Below are positions 16,283 through 24,100 of a stretch of 44,235 nucleotides of DNA, in pieces (within the stretch, counting starts at the first letter, position 1; every line of letters starts with the position of its first letter). A program made the translations under genes and the position numbers. The stretch comes from Deltaproteobacteria bacterium (lineage in GTDB: Bacteria; Myxococcota_A; UBA796; GCA-2862545), in NCBI GenBank assembly GCA_011376105.1, contig DRPG01000436.1, positions 1 through 44,235 of the forward strand. The letters are read 5' to 3'. Below the pieces are notes generated by a model. The model was not told the origin of the DNA, did not search any database, and worked only from the letters and a program-made list of their open reading frames with translations.

Positions 16283-17302
16283 ATGAGCGACCGACAACAT
16301 TACCTCGGAGAGCAGCTTTCCCACGCCGTCCTGCAGCGGCGACAGCGGGAGGTGGCCGAGCGCCACCGTCGCGCGATGGGCCAGGTGTCTGAGCTGCTCG
16401 ACAACCAGAAGCAGATCGGCCGCGAGCTCTCGAGCGGCCTGACCACCCTGAAGCGACAGCGCTCAGAGCTCGATCGCATGGAGCAACAGGAGACCGACTC
16501 CTCCCTGCTCGCCTCCCTGGTGCGACCGTTCACCGCGCGCCGGAGCGCGCTCGCCCGGCGCTCGATCGCCGAGGGCCTGCTCCGCCAGTACGAGCAGGTC
16601 TCGGTCCGGTTGCGCGAGGCCACCGCGTTCTCCGACGAGCTGAAGCTGTGTGCGCTGGAGCTCCAGCAAGAGGTGGATCGGCTGCACCGCGAGCTGGGGG
16701 AAGCGCTGCACAACCAGCGGGTGGCCGCCGAGCGCGTGCTCCAGCTCGAGGAGGCCTTGGTCGAGGTCGATGAGGATGCCTCCCTGCGTCCTGAGGAGCA
16801 GGCCCGCCGCCGCGATCGGTTCGAGTTCGACGCCCGCACCGAGGCGGTCTCGCTCGAGCTGTACAAGGCCGCAGCCGAGCTGTGTCGCCAGCACATCCCA
16901 CCGGCCCGTGCCCTGCGCGACACCGTGCTGCAGCTCCACGAGGAGATGGCCCAGTACGTGCTGTCGGCCACCCACACGGTCAACGCCGCGGGGAGGCGGA
17001 TCCAGGGCCTGGGGATGCTGGCGGACGCGCCGATCGTGGTCCAAGAGCTCCAGGAGTCCCTCGACGAGCTGAACCTGGCGATGGAGGCCACCGCTGACTA
17101 CGTCGAGCGCAGCTCCCACCTGATCGCTGAGGTGCTGCCGCACCTCTCGGCCCGGGTCCAGGCCGAGAGCGAGGCGACGGAGGCCGCGTTGGAGATGGAG
17201 CTCGCAGCCATCGATCGCGAGCGGTCCCGGGTGCACGCCGAGCGCACCCTGCGCGAGGCCGCTCAGGACGAGATCGAGTCTCTGCTGGGCAAGGATCCAT
17301 AG
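16283..17302 (+). CDS. Coiled-coil protein of unknown function
   Basis: 339 residues, no signal peptide and no membrane segment. Nearly the whole chain is predicted helix rich in Glu, Arg, Gln, Leu and Ala with heptad spacing, for example QLSHAVLQRRQREVAERHRR, ELKLCALELQQEVDRLHREL and the C-terminal AIDRERSRVHAERTLREAAQ. There is a short break near LLASLVRPFTARRSALARRS. It is not assignable to a named family by eye; a structural or scaffold role in the cytoplasm is a guess. Start ATG 16283 has GAGGG upstream. It ends with TAG and is followed five bases later by the next gene, so the two are an operon. Confidence 0.7.
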   Translation: MSDRQHYLGEQLSHAVLQRRQREVAERHRRAMGQVSELLDNQKQIGRELSSGLTTLKRQRSELDRMEQQETDSSLLASLVRPFTARRSALARRSIAEGLLRQYEQVSVRLREATAFSDELKLCALELQQEVDRLHRELGEALHNQRVAAERVLQLEEALVEVDEDASLRPEEQARRRDRFEFDARTEAVSLELYKAAAELCRQHIPPARALRDTVLQLHEEMAQYVLSATHTVNAAGRRIQGLGMLADAPIVVQELQESLDELNLAMEATADYVERSSHLIAEVLPHLSARVQAESEATEAALEMELAAIDRERSRVHAERTLREAAQDEIESLLGKDP

Positions 17303-17307
17303 ATCCC

Positions 17308-18267
17308 ATGGAGCTGCCCCTCGAGCGAGTTGGCTCCTACGTGCGGGCGCTGCGGGCCGCGCTGGACGCCCTGGCCCCCAACGAAGACCACGTGTCCCTG
17401 TCTGCCTCCCTCGATCACCTCCACGCCCTCGATCCAGCGGTGGGGGGCAGCCTGTTGCTGCCCGCCGAGGTCTCGGACCACACCGGCATGCCCACCTACC
17501 AGTGGCTCGAGCGAGCGCGATCCGAGGCGGTGCTGGCGGCCCGGGGCACCGACGATGCCGATCCCAGCGACGCCGAGCTCGAGCGGGCGAGCGCCCTCGA
17601 TCCCGAGCTGGGCCGCCGCATGCGGGATCGCCGCACCCTGTACCGCCACCTCCGCCTCGCCGAGCTGTTGCCCGCGACCCGCCTCGGGGGGGCGGTGCGC
17701 CGGGTGGGTCCAGGGGGATGGACTCAGATCGCCCTGGCCTACGATCGTATGGCGCCGGACGGGCGCTGGGTGCGGGTGCGGGTCGAGCTCAAGACGCCGG
17801 GGCCCCCCACCGGAGCCCTCCGGCTCGACGCTCAGGGGCGGCTGGTCATCGACGAGGCGCTGAAGCACCTCTTCACCCGGCACTTCTCCACCCCGCTGTT
17901 GGCCCTGCGCAGCCAGCTGATCGACGCGCTGGGGGCCGAGGTGCTGCACCTGAGCCGGGGCTGGACCGGGCCGTTTTGGTTCCCCGGGGTGGAGCTCCCC
18001 CCGAGCGTCCCCACAGCCCTGGGGCAGGGGCTGCTGCTGCACGCGAGCATCGAGATCATCGCCACCGACGTGCACACCAGCAAGCACCTCGATCCCTGGG
18101 AGCCGCCCCCCGACGAGATCGTCCCTGAGGGGCAGGGCTCGTTCCGGGAGCGCCGCTTCGCCGCATCCGACGAGCGCCTCGCCGAAGCGGTGCGCGACTG
18201 GAGCGCCTCGAGGGGGGTCCGGGCCCAGGTCACGACCCTGCAGCTGACCCGCCCCCGCAGGCTCTGA
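17308..18267 (+). CDS. Unknown protein co-encoded with the coiled-coil protein
   Basis: 319 residues without signal peptide, membrane helix or recognised motif. The N-terminal half is helical and acidic (SLSASLDHLHALDPAVGG, DADPSDAELERASALDPELG). The C-terminal half has alternating hydrophobic segments suggesting a mixed alpha/beta domain (WTQIALAYDRMAPDGRWVRV, IIATDVHTSKHLDPWEPPPD). It starts five bases after the coiled-coil gene, so the proteins probably act together. Its TGA shares the palindrome TGATCA (18265-18270) with the stop of the convergent lipoprotein gene, leaving no spacer. No function can be proposed from sequence alone. Confidence 0.65.
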   Translation: MELPLERVGSYVRALRAALDALAPNEDHVSLSASLDHLHALDPAVGGSLLLPAEVSDHTGMPTYQWLERARSEAVLAARGTDDADPSDAELERASALDPELGRRMRDRRTLYRHLRLAELLPATRLGGAVRRVGPGGWTQIALAYDRMAPDGRWVRVRVELKTPGPPTGALRLDAQGRLVIDEALKHLFTRHFSTPLLALRSQLIDALGAEVLHLSRGWTGPFWFPGVELPPSVPTALGQGLLLHASIEIIATDVHTSKHLDPWEPPPDEIVPEGQGSFRERRFAASDERLAEAVRDWSASRGVRAQVTTLQLTRPRRL

Positions 18268-19191
18268 TCAGCGCACCTCGACGGTGAAGATCACCATCGG
18301 CACGGGGTTGAAGCAGGTGGAGCAGCCGATCCCGACCAGCCACACGCCCTGATCGCTGAAGCCGGGGAAGGTGTTGCCGCTGTCGTCCACCGCGGTGGCC
18401 AGCTCGGCCTCGGTCACCCCGAAGACGTTGCCTCGGTACAGCTCGGCGGCCTCGGAGTCGAGCCGGAGGAAGATCTCCTCGATGTCCGCGGGGCTGGCCA
18501 CGTCGAACCGGGCCACCAGGAGCTGATCGGCGAGCAGCGAGTCCCAGGGGTTGCCGTGCACGTCGGTGGTGAGCCCGCTCCAGTCCATCAGCACGTCGGG
18601 CTTGCCCGCCGGCGCGATCAGCGACGGTGCGCTCGACAGATCCACGGTCACATCGAGGGTCGAGCAGCCATCCACCAGGGCGATGTCGGTGTTGGTGGCG
18701 GCGCCGCTGGGGACCACGAACTTGCTCATCAGCGCGTCGATGCTCCCGTTGGGCGTGTCGACCACCGACACCAGCCAGTTGCGCTGGCCTGGATCCACCG
18801 CGTCGAGATCGGTCTCGGGCACCAGGAAGTTGCCCACGATCTCCAGCTCCGACAGCAACACTGAGGTGCGGGTCGTGTCGGGCTCGATCAGGAACTGACG
18901 CCCCGCGTCCTGCTGCTGCAGCGCGTTGGCGTCGATCTTCTCCAGGATCTCGGCCTGAGGTAGATCGAACTCGACAAACAGCACCTGATCGACGCTGCCA
19001 TCGAAGGCACGCCCCCGGATGTCGGTGGTGATCGCCGACCAGTCGATGGTGCCGTCGGTCAGGGCGGCCACCTCCACCTGCTGGATCGCCAGCTGGCCCG
19101 AGTAGGAGTAGTTGTTCTCGGAGGAGACCTCCAGGACGTTGTTCGAGCAACCGATCAGCAGGGCGGCGAGCGCCGGCGAGGTACGGGACAT
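18268..19191 (-). CDS. Lipoprotein with two DWSGL modules
   Basis: 307-residue predicted lipoprotein: signal MSRTSPALAALLIGCS with a good lipobox (LIGC, Cys15). The mature protein shows two related modules, one with IDWSAITTDIRGRAFD followed by DQVLFVEFDL, the other with MDWSGLTTDVHGNPWD followed by DQLLVARFDV. The C-terminus has GNTFPGFSDQGVWLVG and a CSTCFNPVP cysteine pair. The neighbouring gene (19414-20409) encodes a paralogue with the same layout. No known family was recognised. The ATG at 19191 is chosen over longer frames because GGAGGAG precedes it and the lipoprotein signal starts there. Probably periplasmic or surface exposed; function unknown. Confidence 0.8.
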   Translation of the reverse strand: MSRTSPALAALLIGCSNNVLEVSSENNYSYSGQLAIQQVEVAALTDGTIDWSAITTDIRGRAFDGSVDQVLFVEFDLPQAEILEKIDANALQQQDAGRQFLIEPDTTRTSVLLSELEIVGNFLVPETDLDAVDPGQRNWLVSVVDTPNGSIDALMSKFVVPSGAATNTDIALVDGCSTLDVTVDLSSAPSLIAPAGKPDVLMDWSGLTTDVHGNPWDSLLADQLLVARFDVASPADIEEIFLRLDSEAAELYRGNVFGVTEAELATAVDDSGNTFPGFSDQGVWLVGIGCSTCFNPVPMVIFTVEVR

Positions 19192-19413
19192 GCAAACTCC
19201 TCCATGAGCCTGCACCGTAGCCGTCCGTTCCCTGGCCGTCACTCGTTGCCTGTCGGGGAGGGGGAGGAGAAGGAGGCGCTCGATCGCCGCCGGCCATGCG
19301 TCGCGACGGGGGTTGGACTGGACAGCGACCGAGCGCATCACTCACCCGGACGACACCCCTCGGCCGTGCCCACGTCCCCGGGCTGACATCCAGCGACGAG
19401 CCGAAACCTACCG

Positions 19414-20409
19414 CTACAGGACCTCGACCACCGACATCCACTGTGGGACGGGGCCCAGGCAGGTTCGACAGCGTACCCCCAGCACCCAGGTGCCTCCAGC
19501 GGTGAACCCAGGGAAGTTGTTCCCCTGGGCGTCGCGGGCGATCTCCAGCCGAGCGCTCTGCGCACCCCCGACATCCAGCGTCCACCAGCCCGACGCGGTG
19601 CTCCGGAGCTCGAGCAGCTGGCCCGCGAGGGCCTCGGGCGGCGTCCCGTCGGCCCAGTGGCCGATGAACAGCTCGTCGGCGAGGAAGCGATCGTAGGGGG
19701 TGCCGTAGGCCGAGGTGCTCAGCCCCCGCCAGTCAGCGGTGAACAGCTCGTGGATCTCCGACGTCTGCAGGACGGTGTCCGAGAAGCTGCCGACGTACGA
19801 GGCAGACCCATCCCCGGTGCTGATCTCGGCCCGGAGCTCGGTGCCCTGATCGTCGGGCAGCAGCACCACGCCGGCCCGGACGTCGATCCGGTCTCCGTCG
19901 GCCATCCCGATCCCCACGAACCAGGACTTGCCCTGCTGCTCGAGCAACAGGTTGGCGGGCTCCAGCGGATAGCCCCCGCCGGAGGCCTCGCTGAGGTCGG
20001 CGAACACCCCCCCCGACAGCTCAGCGGTCCAGCTGCTGACGGTCTCGGGACCGTGCAGATCGTCGATCGCCAGCGCGATCTCGACGTCGGTGGGCAGCCA
20101 CCCCAGCTCCAGCACCACCATCCGCTCGTAGGTCGAGGGCTGCCGGGGGCTGCCCCAGGCGTCGACGTCGAGCCCGGACCAGTCGATGACGATGTCCTGG
20201 CGAGCGCGCACCCCCCGCACCGGCAGCGACCAGGTCGCGCTGTAGCTGTAGTTGTGGGCGTCGGTGACCACCAGATCCGGCCCGGGGGGATCGGGCGGCG
20301 CGGTGTCTCCGGTGGGGAGGGCAGCGGCCCCTGTGTCCGGCACGATCGAGGTCGTGTCCTTGTCGCCCGCACACGCTCCGACGACGAGCAGAGCCACCAG
20401 CTGTCTCAC
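19414..20409 (-). CDS. Paralogous lipoprotein with two DWSGL modules
   Basis: 331 residues. Signal MRQLVALLVVGACAGD has a lipobox (VGAC) and is followed by an Asp/Thr/Pro-rich linker (PTGDTAPPDPPGPD). The body repeats the layout of the 18268-19191 product: NYSYSATWSLPVRGV near the start (compare NYSYSGQLAIQQVEV), IDWSGLDVDAWGSP in the first module, ADWRGLSTSAYGTPYD in the second, then GNNFPGFTAGGTWVLG and CRTCLGPVP at the end. Shared order and spacing show an ancient tandem duplication; sequence identity outside the motifs is low. Both genes point the same way with a 222-base spacer, so they may be co-expressed. Family unassigned. Confidence 0.8.
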   Translation of the reverse strand: MRQLVALLVVGACAGDKDTTSIVPDTGAAALPTGDTAPPDPPGPDLVVTDAHNYSYSATWSLPVRGVRARQDIVIDWSGLDVDAWGSPRQPSTYERMVVLELGWLPTDVEIALAIDDLHGPETVSSWTAELSGGVFADLSEASGGGYPLEPANLLLEQQGKSWFVGIGMADGDRIDVRAGVVLLPDDQGTELRAEISTGDGSASYVGSFSDTVLQTSEIHELFTADWRGLSTSAYGTPYDRFLADELFIGHWADGTPPEALAGQLLELRSTASGWWTLDVGGAQSARLEIARDAQGNNFPGFTAGGTWVLGVRCRTCLGPVPQWMSVVEVL

Positions 20410-20509
20410 AGCGCCTCCAGTCCACCGAGACTATCGCGTCCCGCCGCCGGACGGACCCCACAGCCCGGCCTGCCCGGCGTGGGCCCGCACCACCGGAGGC
20501 GGCCGGCGC

Positions 20510-21829
20510 TCAGGGGGCGGCCCACCGCAGGGTGCCGTCGTCTTCGATCGTCAGCGGGACGTCGGGGAGATCCTCGGCGGACAGCTCGCGCACGTCCGCC
20601 AGGGCCCGCCCGCTTGGATCCGGGGTGGGGACGGCGCGATCGTCGAGGACCATCGGGTGCAGTCGAGCCGCGGACAGCGCCCCGTTGGCGGCGAGGGTCG
20701 CCTCCACCACCACGGTGCGGCGCCCATAGCCGCGGGATCGGCCAAAGGCCTCGTAGCCGAGGAAGTTGCCCAAGCTGTAGGCGATCAGCCGCCCCCGGTA
20801 CACCTCCACCGCCCGCAGCACGTGGGGCCCGTGGCCGATCACCAGATCGGCGCCGGCGTCGACCGCGGCATGGGCCAGGGCCCGGACGTTGCCCCGGCGC
20901 TCTCCCCAGGCGATCTCGGTCTCGCCCGTGACGTGGCGGTGATCAGCGCCCTCGGCGCCGCCGTGGAAGCTAAACAGCACCAGATCGTGGTCGCGATCGG
21001 CGAGGACGATCGCGGCCTGGACCTCGTCGAGATCGTTGACGCTCAGACAGCAGGTGCCCGAGTGGGCCGCGACCACCGCCACGGTGTAGGGCCCCGCGGC
21101 CAGCGACGCCACGTCACCGTAGCGGCCGGCATGAGCGATCCCGACCGCCGCCAGCGCGTCCATGGTGGACTGCTGGCCCACCACCCCCAGATCGAGGGCG
21201 TGGTTGTTGGCCAGGCTCACCACATCGATCCCCGCACGATCGAGGGTGGCGGCGAACCGGGTGGGGGTGCGGAACGCATAGCAGCTGCTCGAGCCCTCAC
21301 CGCACTTGTCGGAGGAGATCGCGTCGGCCAGCGGGCCCTCGAGGTTGACGAACGCCAGATCGGCCCCGACGAACAGCTCGCGGACCCCGTCGAACAGCAC
21401 ATCTCCATCACCGGGCGGCATCCGATCGGGCCGGGCGAGATCCGAGCCCATCATGGTATCGCCCGCTGCGACGATCCGGATCGCGGGCTCGCCCCGGGGG
21501 GACACCTCGACCTCATGAGGCTCGGGGATCAGCGCGGTGAGCTGGGCCCGGGTGCGGGCCGCCGCCAGCCACAGGGACAGATCGGGGTAGCCCGGCCGCA
21601 GGGCCTCGACCCGGCTCCAGGCCCGGGCGGCCTGGGCGAAGCGCCCCCCGGCCCAGGCCGCCCAGCCCAGCTCCCACCAGGCCTCCACCTGATCGGGGCT
21701 CGCCTCGACGGCCTGGAGCAGCAGGGCCTCCGCCTCGGGGATCCGGCCCCGCCTCAGCGCCGCGACCCCCTCCTCCATCGGGCCGGCGAGGGCCAGCGGG
21801 GTAAGCTCCAGCCAGGCCAGGATGAACAC
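20510..21829 (-). CDS. CapA-type metallophosphoesterase with N-terminal TPR
   Basis: 439 residues. A short hydrophobic N-terminus (MFILAWLELTPLALAGP) may be a signal peptide. Residues about 18-90 look like two TPR units (GVAALRRGRIPEAEALLLQA, AWAAGGRF-like helices). The rest is the CapA/PgsA poly-gamma-glutamate-type calcineurin-like domain: IVAAGDTMMGSD, FVNLEGPLAD, VVSLANNHALDLG, FHGGAEG, VIGHGPHVLRAVE and AYSLGNFLGYE supply the expected Asp/Asn/His metal ligands. Substrate is unknown: this family is named for capsule genes, but no capsule synthesis genes are nearby. It is divergent from the 21946 methyltransferase, with a duplicated 17-bp element between them. Confidence 0.87.
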   Translation of the reverse strand: MFILAWLELTPLALAGPMEEGVAALRRGRIPEAEALLLQAVEASPDQVEAWWELGWAAWAGGRFAQAARAWSRVEALRPGYPDLSLWLAAARTRAQLTALIPEPHEVEVSPRGEPAIRIVAAGDTMMGSDLARPDRMPPGDGDVLFDGVRELFVGADLAFVNLEGPLADAISSDKCGEGSSSCYAFRTPTRFAATLDRAGIDVVSLANNHALDLGVVGQQSTMDALAAVGIAHAGRYGDVASLAAGPYTVAVVAAHSGTCCLSVNDLDEVQAAIVLADRDHDLVLFSFHGGAEGADHRHVTGETEIAWGERRGNVRALAHAAVDAGADLVIGHGPHVLRAVEVYRGRLIAYSLGNFLGYEAFGRSRGYGRRTVVVEATLAANGALSAARLHPMVLDDRAVPTPDPSGRALADVRELSAEDLPDVPLTIEDDGTLRWAAP

Positions 21830-21857
21830 GGCTCCCTCCGCTCGCCCGTGGTCGGGT

Positions 21858-21891
21858 GATCACGCTGCTCGCTCGATCACACTGTTCGCTC
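21858..21891. repeat. 17-bp tandem duplication in a divergent spacer
   Basis: GATCACGCTGCTCGCTC (21858-21874) is followed directly by GATCACACTGTTCGCTC (21875-21891), two differences. It lies between the divergent CapA and YpiP-like genes, so it could be a duplicated regulator site, or simply one of the many local duplications in this window. Confidence 0.6.
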
Positions 21892-21945
21892 GAGATCCCG
21901 GCTCCACCGGGTCGCAGACCCATCCCCTAGCCTGCTGGAGCCTGT

Positions 21946-22698
21946 GTGGCTGTCCCGGAGCTGCTCGTGACCACGGCCACCCGCCCCGACGAGGCCCTGC
22001 TCCAGCGTGCGCTCGTCGTGTCCCGGCGCTGTGGAGTGCCCCTCACCCCCCGCGCCCACGGCCTCGCTGCCCATCTCCAGGCCGAAGGAGCCCGGCTCGC
22101 CTACGTCGTCGGGCGACAGGAGGAGTGGCTGGCCACCGCGGGGGCCCGGCTGAAGGTCGACGTGGGCCTGCTGCACGCCCACCTGGCCCTCGGCCCCCGC
22201 CACCCCCTGCTCCGGGCCCTCGGCCCCGCAGACCACGTGATCGACGCCACCCTGGGGCTGTGCCACGACGCGCTCCACGTCGCCGCCACCACCGGGGCCC
22301 GGGTGACCGGCCTCGAGATCAGCCCCCCGCTGTTCAGCCTCGCTGAGCGCGGCCTGTCGCAGCTCCATGCTGCAGGCCTCGACGCCGCCGCCCGGATCAC
22401 CCCGCTGTGGGGGGACGCCCGGGACCTGCTCACGAGCGCAGGCCCCGCCGACGCGGTGCTGATCGCCCCGATGTTCGATCGCCCCCGCTGCGCCCCCCCG
22501 GGCTTCGATCTGCTCCGCCACGTCGCACGCTCAGCGGCCCTGGACGCGGGCTGGCTCCGTGCTGCGCTGGCGGTGGCCCCCCGGGTGGTGATCAAGGCCA
22601 GGCGAACCCAGCCCCTGCCTGCCTTTGCCCTCCCCCACCTCCAGCAGATCCTGCGGAGCCGGGCGATCGATTATTGGGTCCTCAGCCTAGGGGGCTGA
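21946..22698 (+). CDS. Class I SAM methyltransferase, YpiP/RsmJ-like
   Basis: 250 residues. The N-terminus (ELLVTTATRPDEALLQRA, then CGVPLTPRAHGLAAHL) matches the start of the Bacillus YpiP-type family. A SAM-binding core follows with HVIDATLGLCHDALHVAATT, GARVTGLEISPPLF and a late catalytic-type segment LIAPMFDRP. RsmJ, a 16S rRNA guanine methyltransferase, shares the DATLG motif I and is the nearest characterised relative by pattern; the substrate here is not known. The GTG at 21946 follows GGAG by six bases and gives the family-like N-terminus. No membrane segment. It stands alone. Confidence 0.8.
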   Translation: MAVPELLVTTATRPDEALLQRALVVSRRCGVPLTPRAHGLAAHLQAEGARLAYVVGRQEEWLATAGARLKVDVGLLHAHLALGPRHPLLRALGPADHVIDATLGLCHDALHVAATTGARVTGLEISPPLFSLAERGLSQLHAAGLDAAARITPLWGDARDLLTSAGPADAVLIAPMFDRPRCAPPGFDLLRHVARSAALDAGWLRAALAVAPRVVIKARRTQPLPAFALPHLQQILRSRAIDYWVLSLGG

Positions 22699-22750
22699 CC
22701 CGCAGGCGGTGACGAGTGGCCTGTCAGATGGGTTCGAGGGCGCCGAGCCT

Positions 22751-22806
22751 CTGGGCTCTGGGCTCTGGGCTCTGGGCTCTGGGCTCTGGGCTCTGGGCTC
22801 TGGGCT
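22751..22806. repeat. Eight copies of the heptamer CTGGGCT
   Basis: Eight uninterrupted copies of a 7-bp unit in the spacer between the methyltransferase and the citrate synthase gene. Read on the minus strand it would encode repeating SPEPRAQ peptides, but it lies after the citrate synthase stop. Because the unit is not a multiple of three and copies are perfect, copy number is likely to vary by slippage. The rest of the 22699-22944 spacer shows no gene. Confidence 0.95.
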
Positions 22807-22944
22807 GTGCTGGGGAGCCTGCTGCTGCATGTGACCACAGCACAGTGCGCTCGGGACGACCGGGCCAGGGGACGAGGTCGGAGCCGCTGGCCTTGTGCTC
22901 CGACCCCCGAGCCACGCGGCAAGCCACAGCCCCACGACGCAGCC

Positions 22945-24039
22945 CTACGCCGCAGGGGGACGCGGGCCCACATACAGCGCCTTGGGGCGGATCATCCGGC
23001 CCGAGGCGCGCTGCTCGGCGACGTGGGCCAGCCAGCCCACCACCCGGCCACAGGCGAACAGGGGCGTGAACAGCGCCCGATCCATCCCCACAGCGTCGAG
23101 CAGCACCGCAGTGTAGAACTCGACGTTGGCCGCCAGCGTCCTCCCGGGCTTGTGCCGAGCCAGCACCGATCCGGCGGCGGCCTCCACCGCCCGCGCCAGC
23201 GCTAGGCGATCGCCGGCGATCCCTGCGGCCTCCAGCTGCGTCACCACCTCCTCCAACACCGCCGCCCGGGGATCGCGGACCCGGTACACCCGGTGGCCCA
23301 TGCCCATGATCCGTCGCCCAGCGGCCAGCTCGGCCTCGATCCAGGGGACGGCCTGCTCCGGCGTGCCCACCGCCTCGAGCATGTCCAGCACCGGACCGGG
23401 TGCGCCCCCGTGCAGCGGCCCCTTGAGGGCCCCCAGGGCCGCGACCACCGCGCTGACCGGATCCGAGCCGGTGCTGGCCACCACCCGGGCGGTGAAGGTC
23501 GAGGCGTTCATCCCGTGCTCCGCCACGGTGCAAAGGTACCTCCCCAGGGCACGAGCCCCGGCCGGCTCGCGGATCCCGGTGATCATCCGGTGTAGATCCG
23601 CTGCATGATCCAGCGCCGGATCCGGCTCGAGCGGCTCCAGCCCCCGGCGCCGCCGGCCCCAGGCCGCCACAAGGACGGCGACGGAGGCCACGATCTCCTC
23701 ATCGTCGGCCCCGTCCAGCAGGGACAGCCCGCCCCGCAGCGCGACCATCCCGTCGACGGCGGACAGCGCCTCGTGAGCCCGCTGCACCAGCGGCCAGGCC
23801 CGGACCCGGGCCGCCCCCAGCCGCTGGGAGCGCTCCTGCCCCGCCGTAGCCCCGGAGCCGTCCAGATCTGGTCCAGGCAGGGCGCCGTCCCACAGCAGCG
23901 CGATCGCGTCCTCCAGGTGTGCACGCCGGGCCAGCTCTGCCACCGGGACCCCACGCACACACAGCGTCCCCTGGGCTCCATCCACCTCCGACAGCTCCGT
24001 GGCCGCGACGTTGATGCCCTCCAGTCCTGCCTCGATCAT
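22945..24039 (-). CDS. Citrate/methylcitrate synthase
   Basis: 364-residue enzyme condensing acetyl-CoA (or propionyl-CoA) with oxaloacetate. Family motifs in order: AEHGMNASTFTARVVAST with the first catalytic His, GALKGPLHGGAP, IMGMGHRVYRVRDPRA with the second His, NVEFYTAVLL holding the catalytic acid, and RVVGWLAHVAEQR. The acid is Glu307 (codon complement of 23119-23121) where the textbook enzyme has Asp; I believe some CitA-like enzymes also have Glu, so this alone does not imply inactivity. The ATG at 24039 is preferred to 24051 because GGGAGG precedes it. The gene is divergent, 61 bases away, from a citrate synthase homologue with a DNA-binding domain. Confidence 0.9.
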   Translation of the reverse strand: MIEAGLEGINVAATELSEVDGAQGTLCVRGVPVAELARRAHLEDAIALLWDGALPGPDLDGSGATAGQERSQRLGAARVRAWPLVQRAHEALSAVDGMVALRGGLSLLDGADDEEIVASVAVLVAAWGRRRRGLEPLEPDPALDHAADLHRMITGIREPAGARALGRYLCTVAEHGMNASTFTARVVASTGSDPVSAVVAALGALKGPLHGGAPGPVLDMLEAVGTPEQAVPWIEAELAAGRRIMGMGHRVYRVRDPRAAVLEEVVTQLEAAGIAGDRLALARAVEAAAGSVLARHKPGRTLAANVEFYTAVLLDAVGMDRALFTPLFACGRVVGWLAHVAEQRASGRMIRPKALYVGPRPPAA

Positions 24040-24100
24040 CGGTCCTCCCATGGTCTCGGGGTGTCATCACCCATAGATAGGTGGATCGACGAGTCGAGCT

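Noticed and set aside
20252-21859. 535-codon plus-strand frame antisense to the CapA-type gene
   Set aside because: Gly/Ala/Arg/His-rich low-complexity product; the minus strand encodes a complete CapA domain.
22945-24039. Inactive citrate synthase because of Glu in place of the catalytic Asp
   Set aside because: The other catalytic motifs are intact and I recall Glu at this place in some CitA-like enzymes, so loss of activity cannot be claimed.
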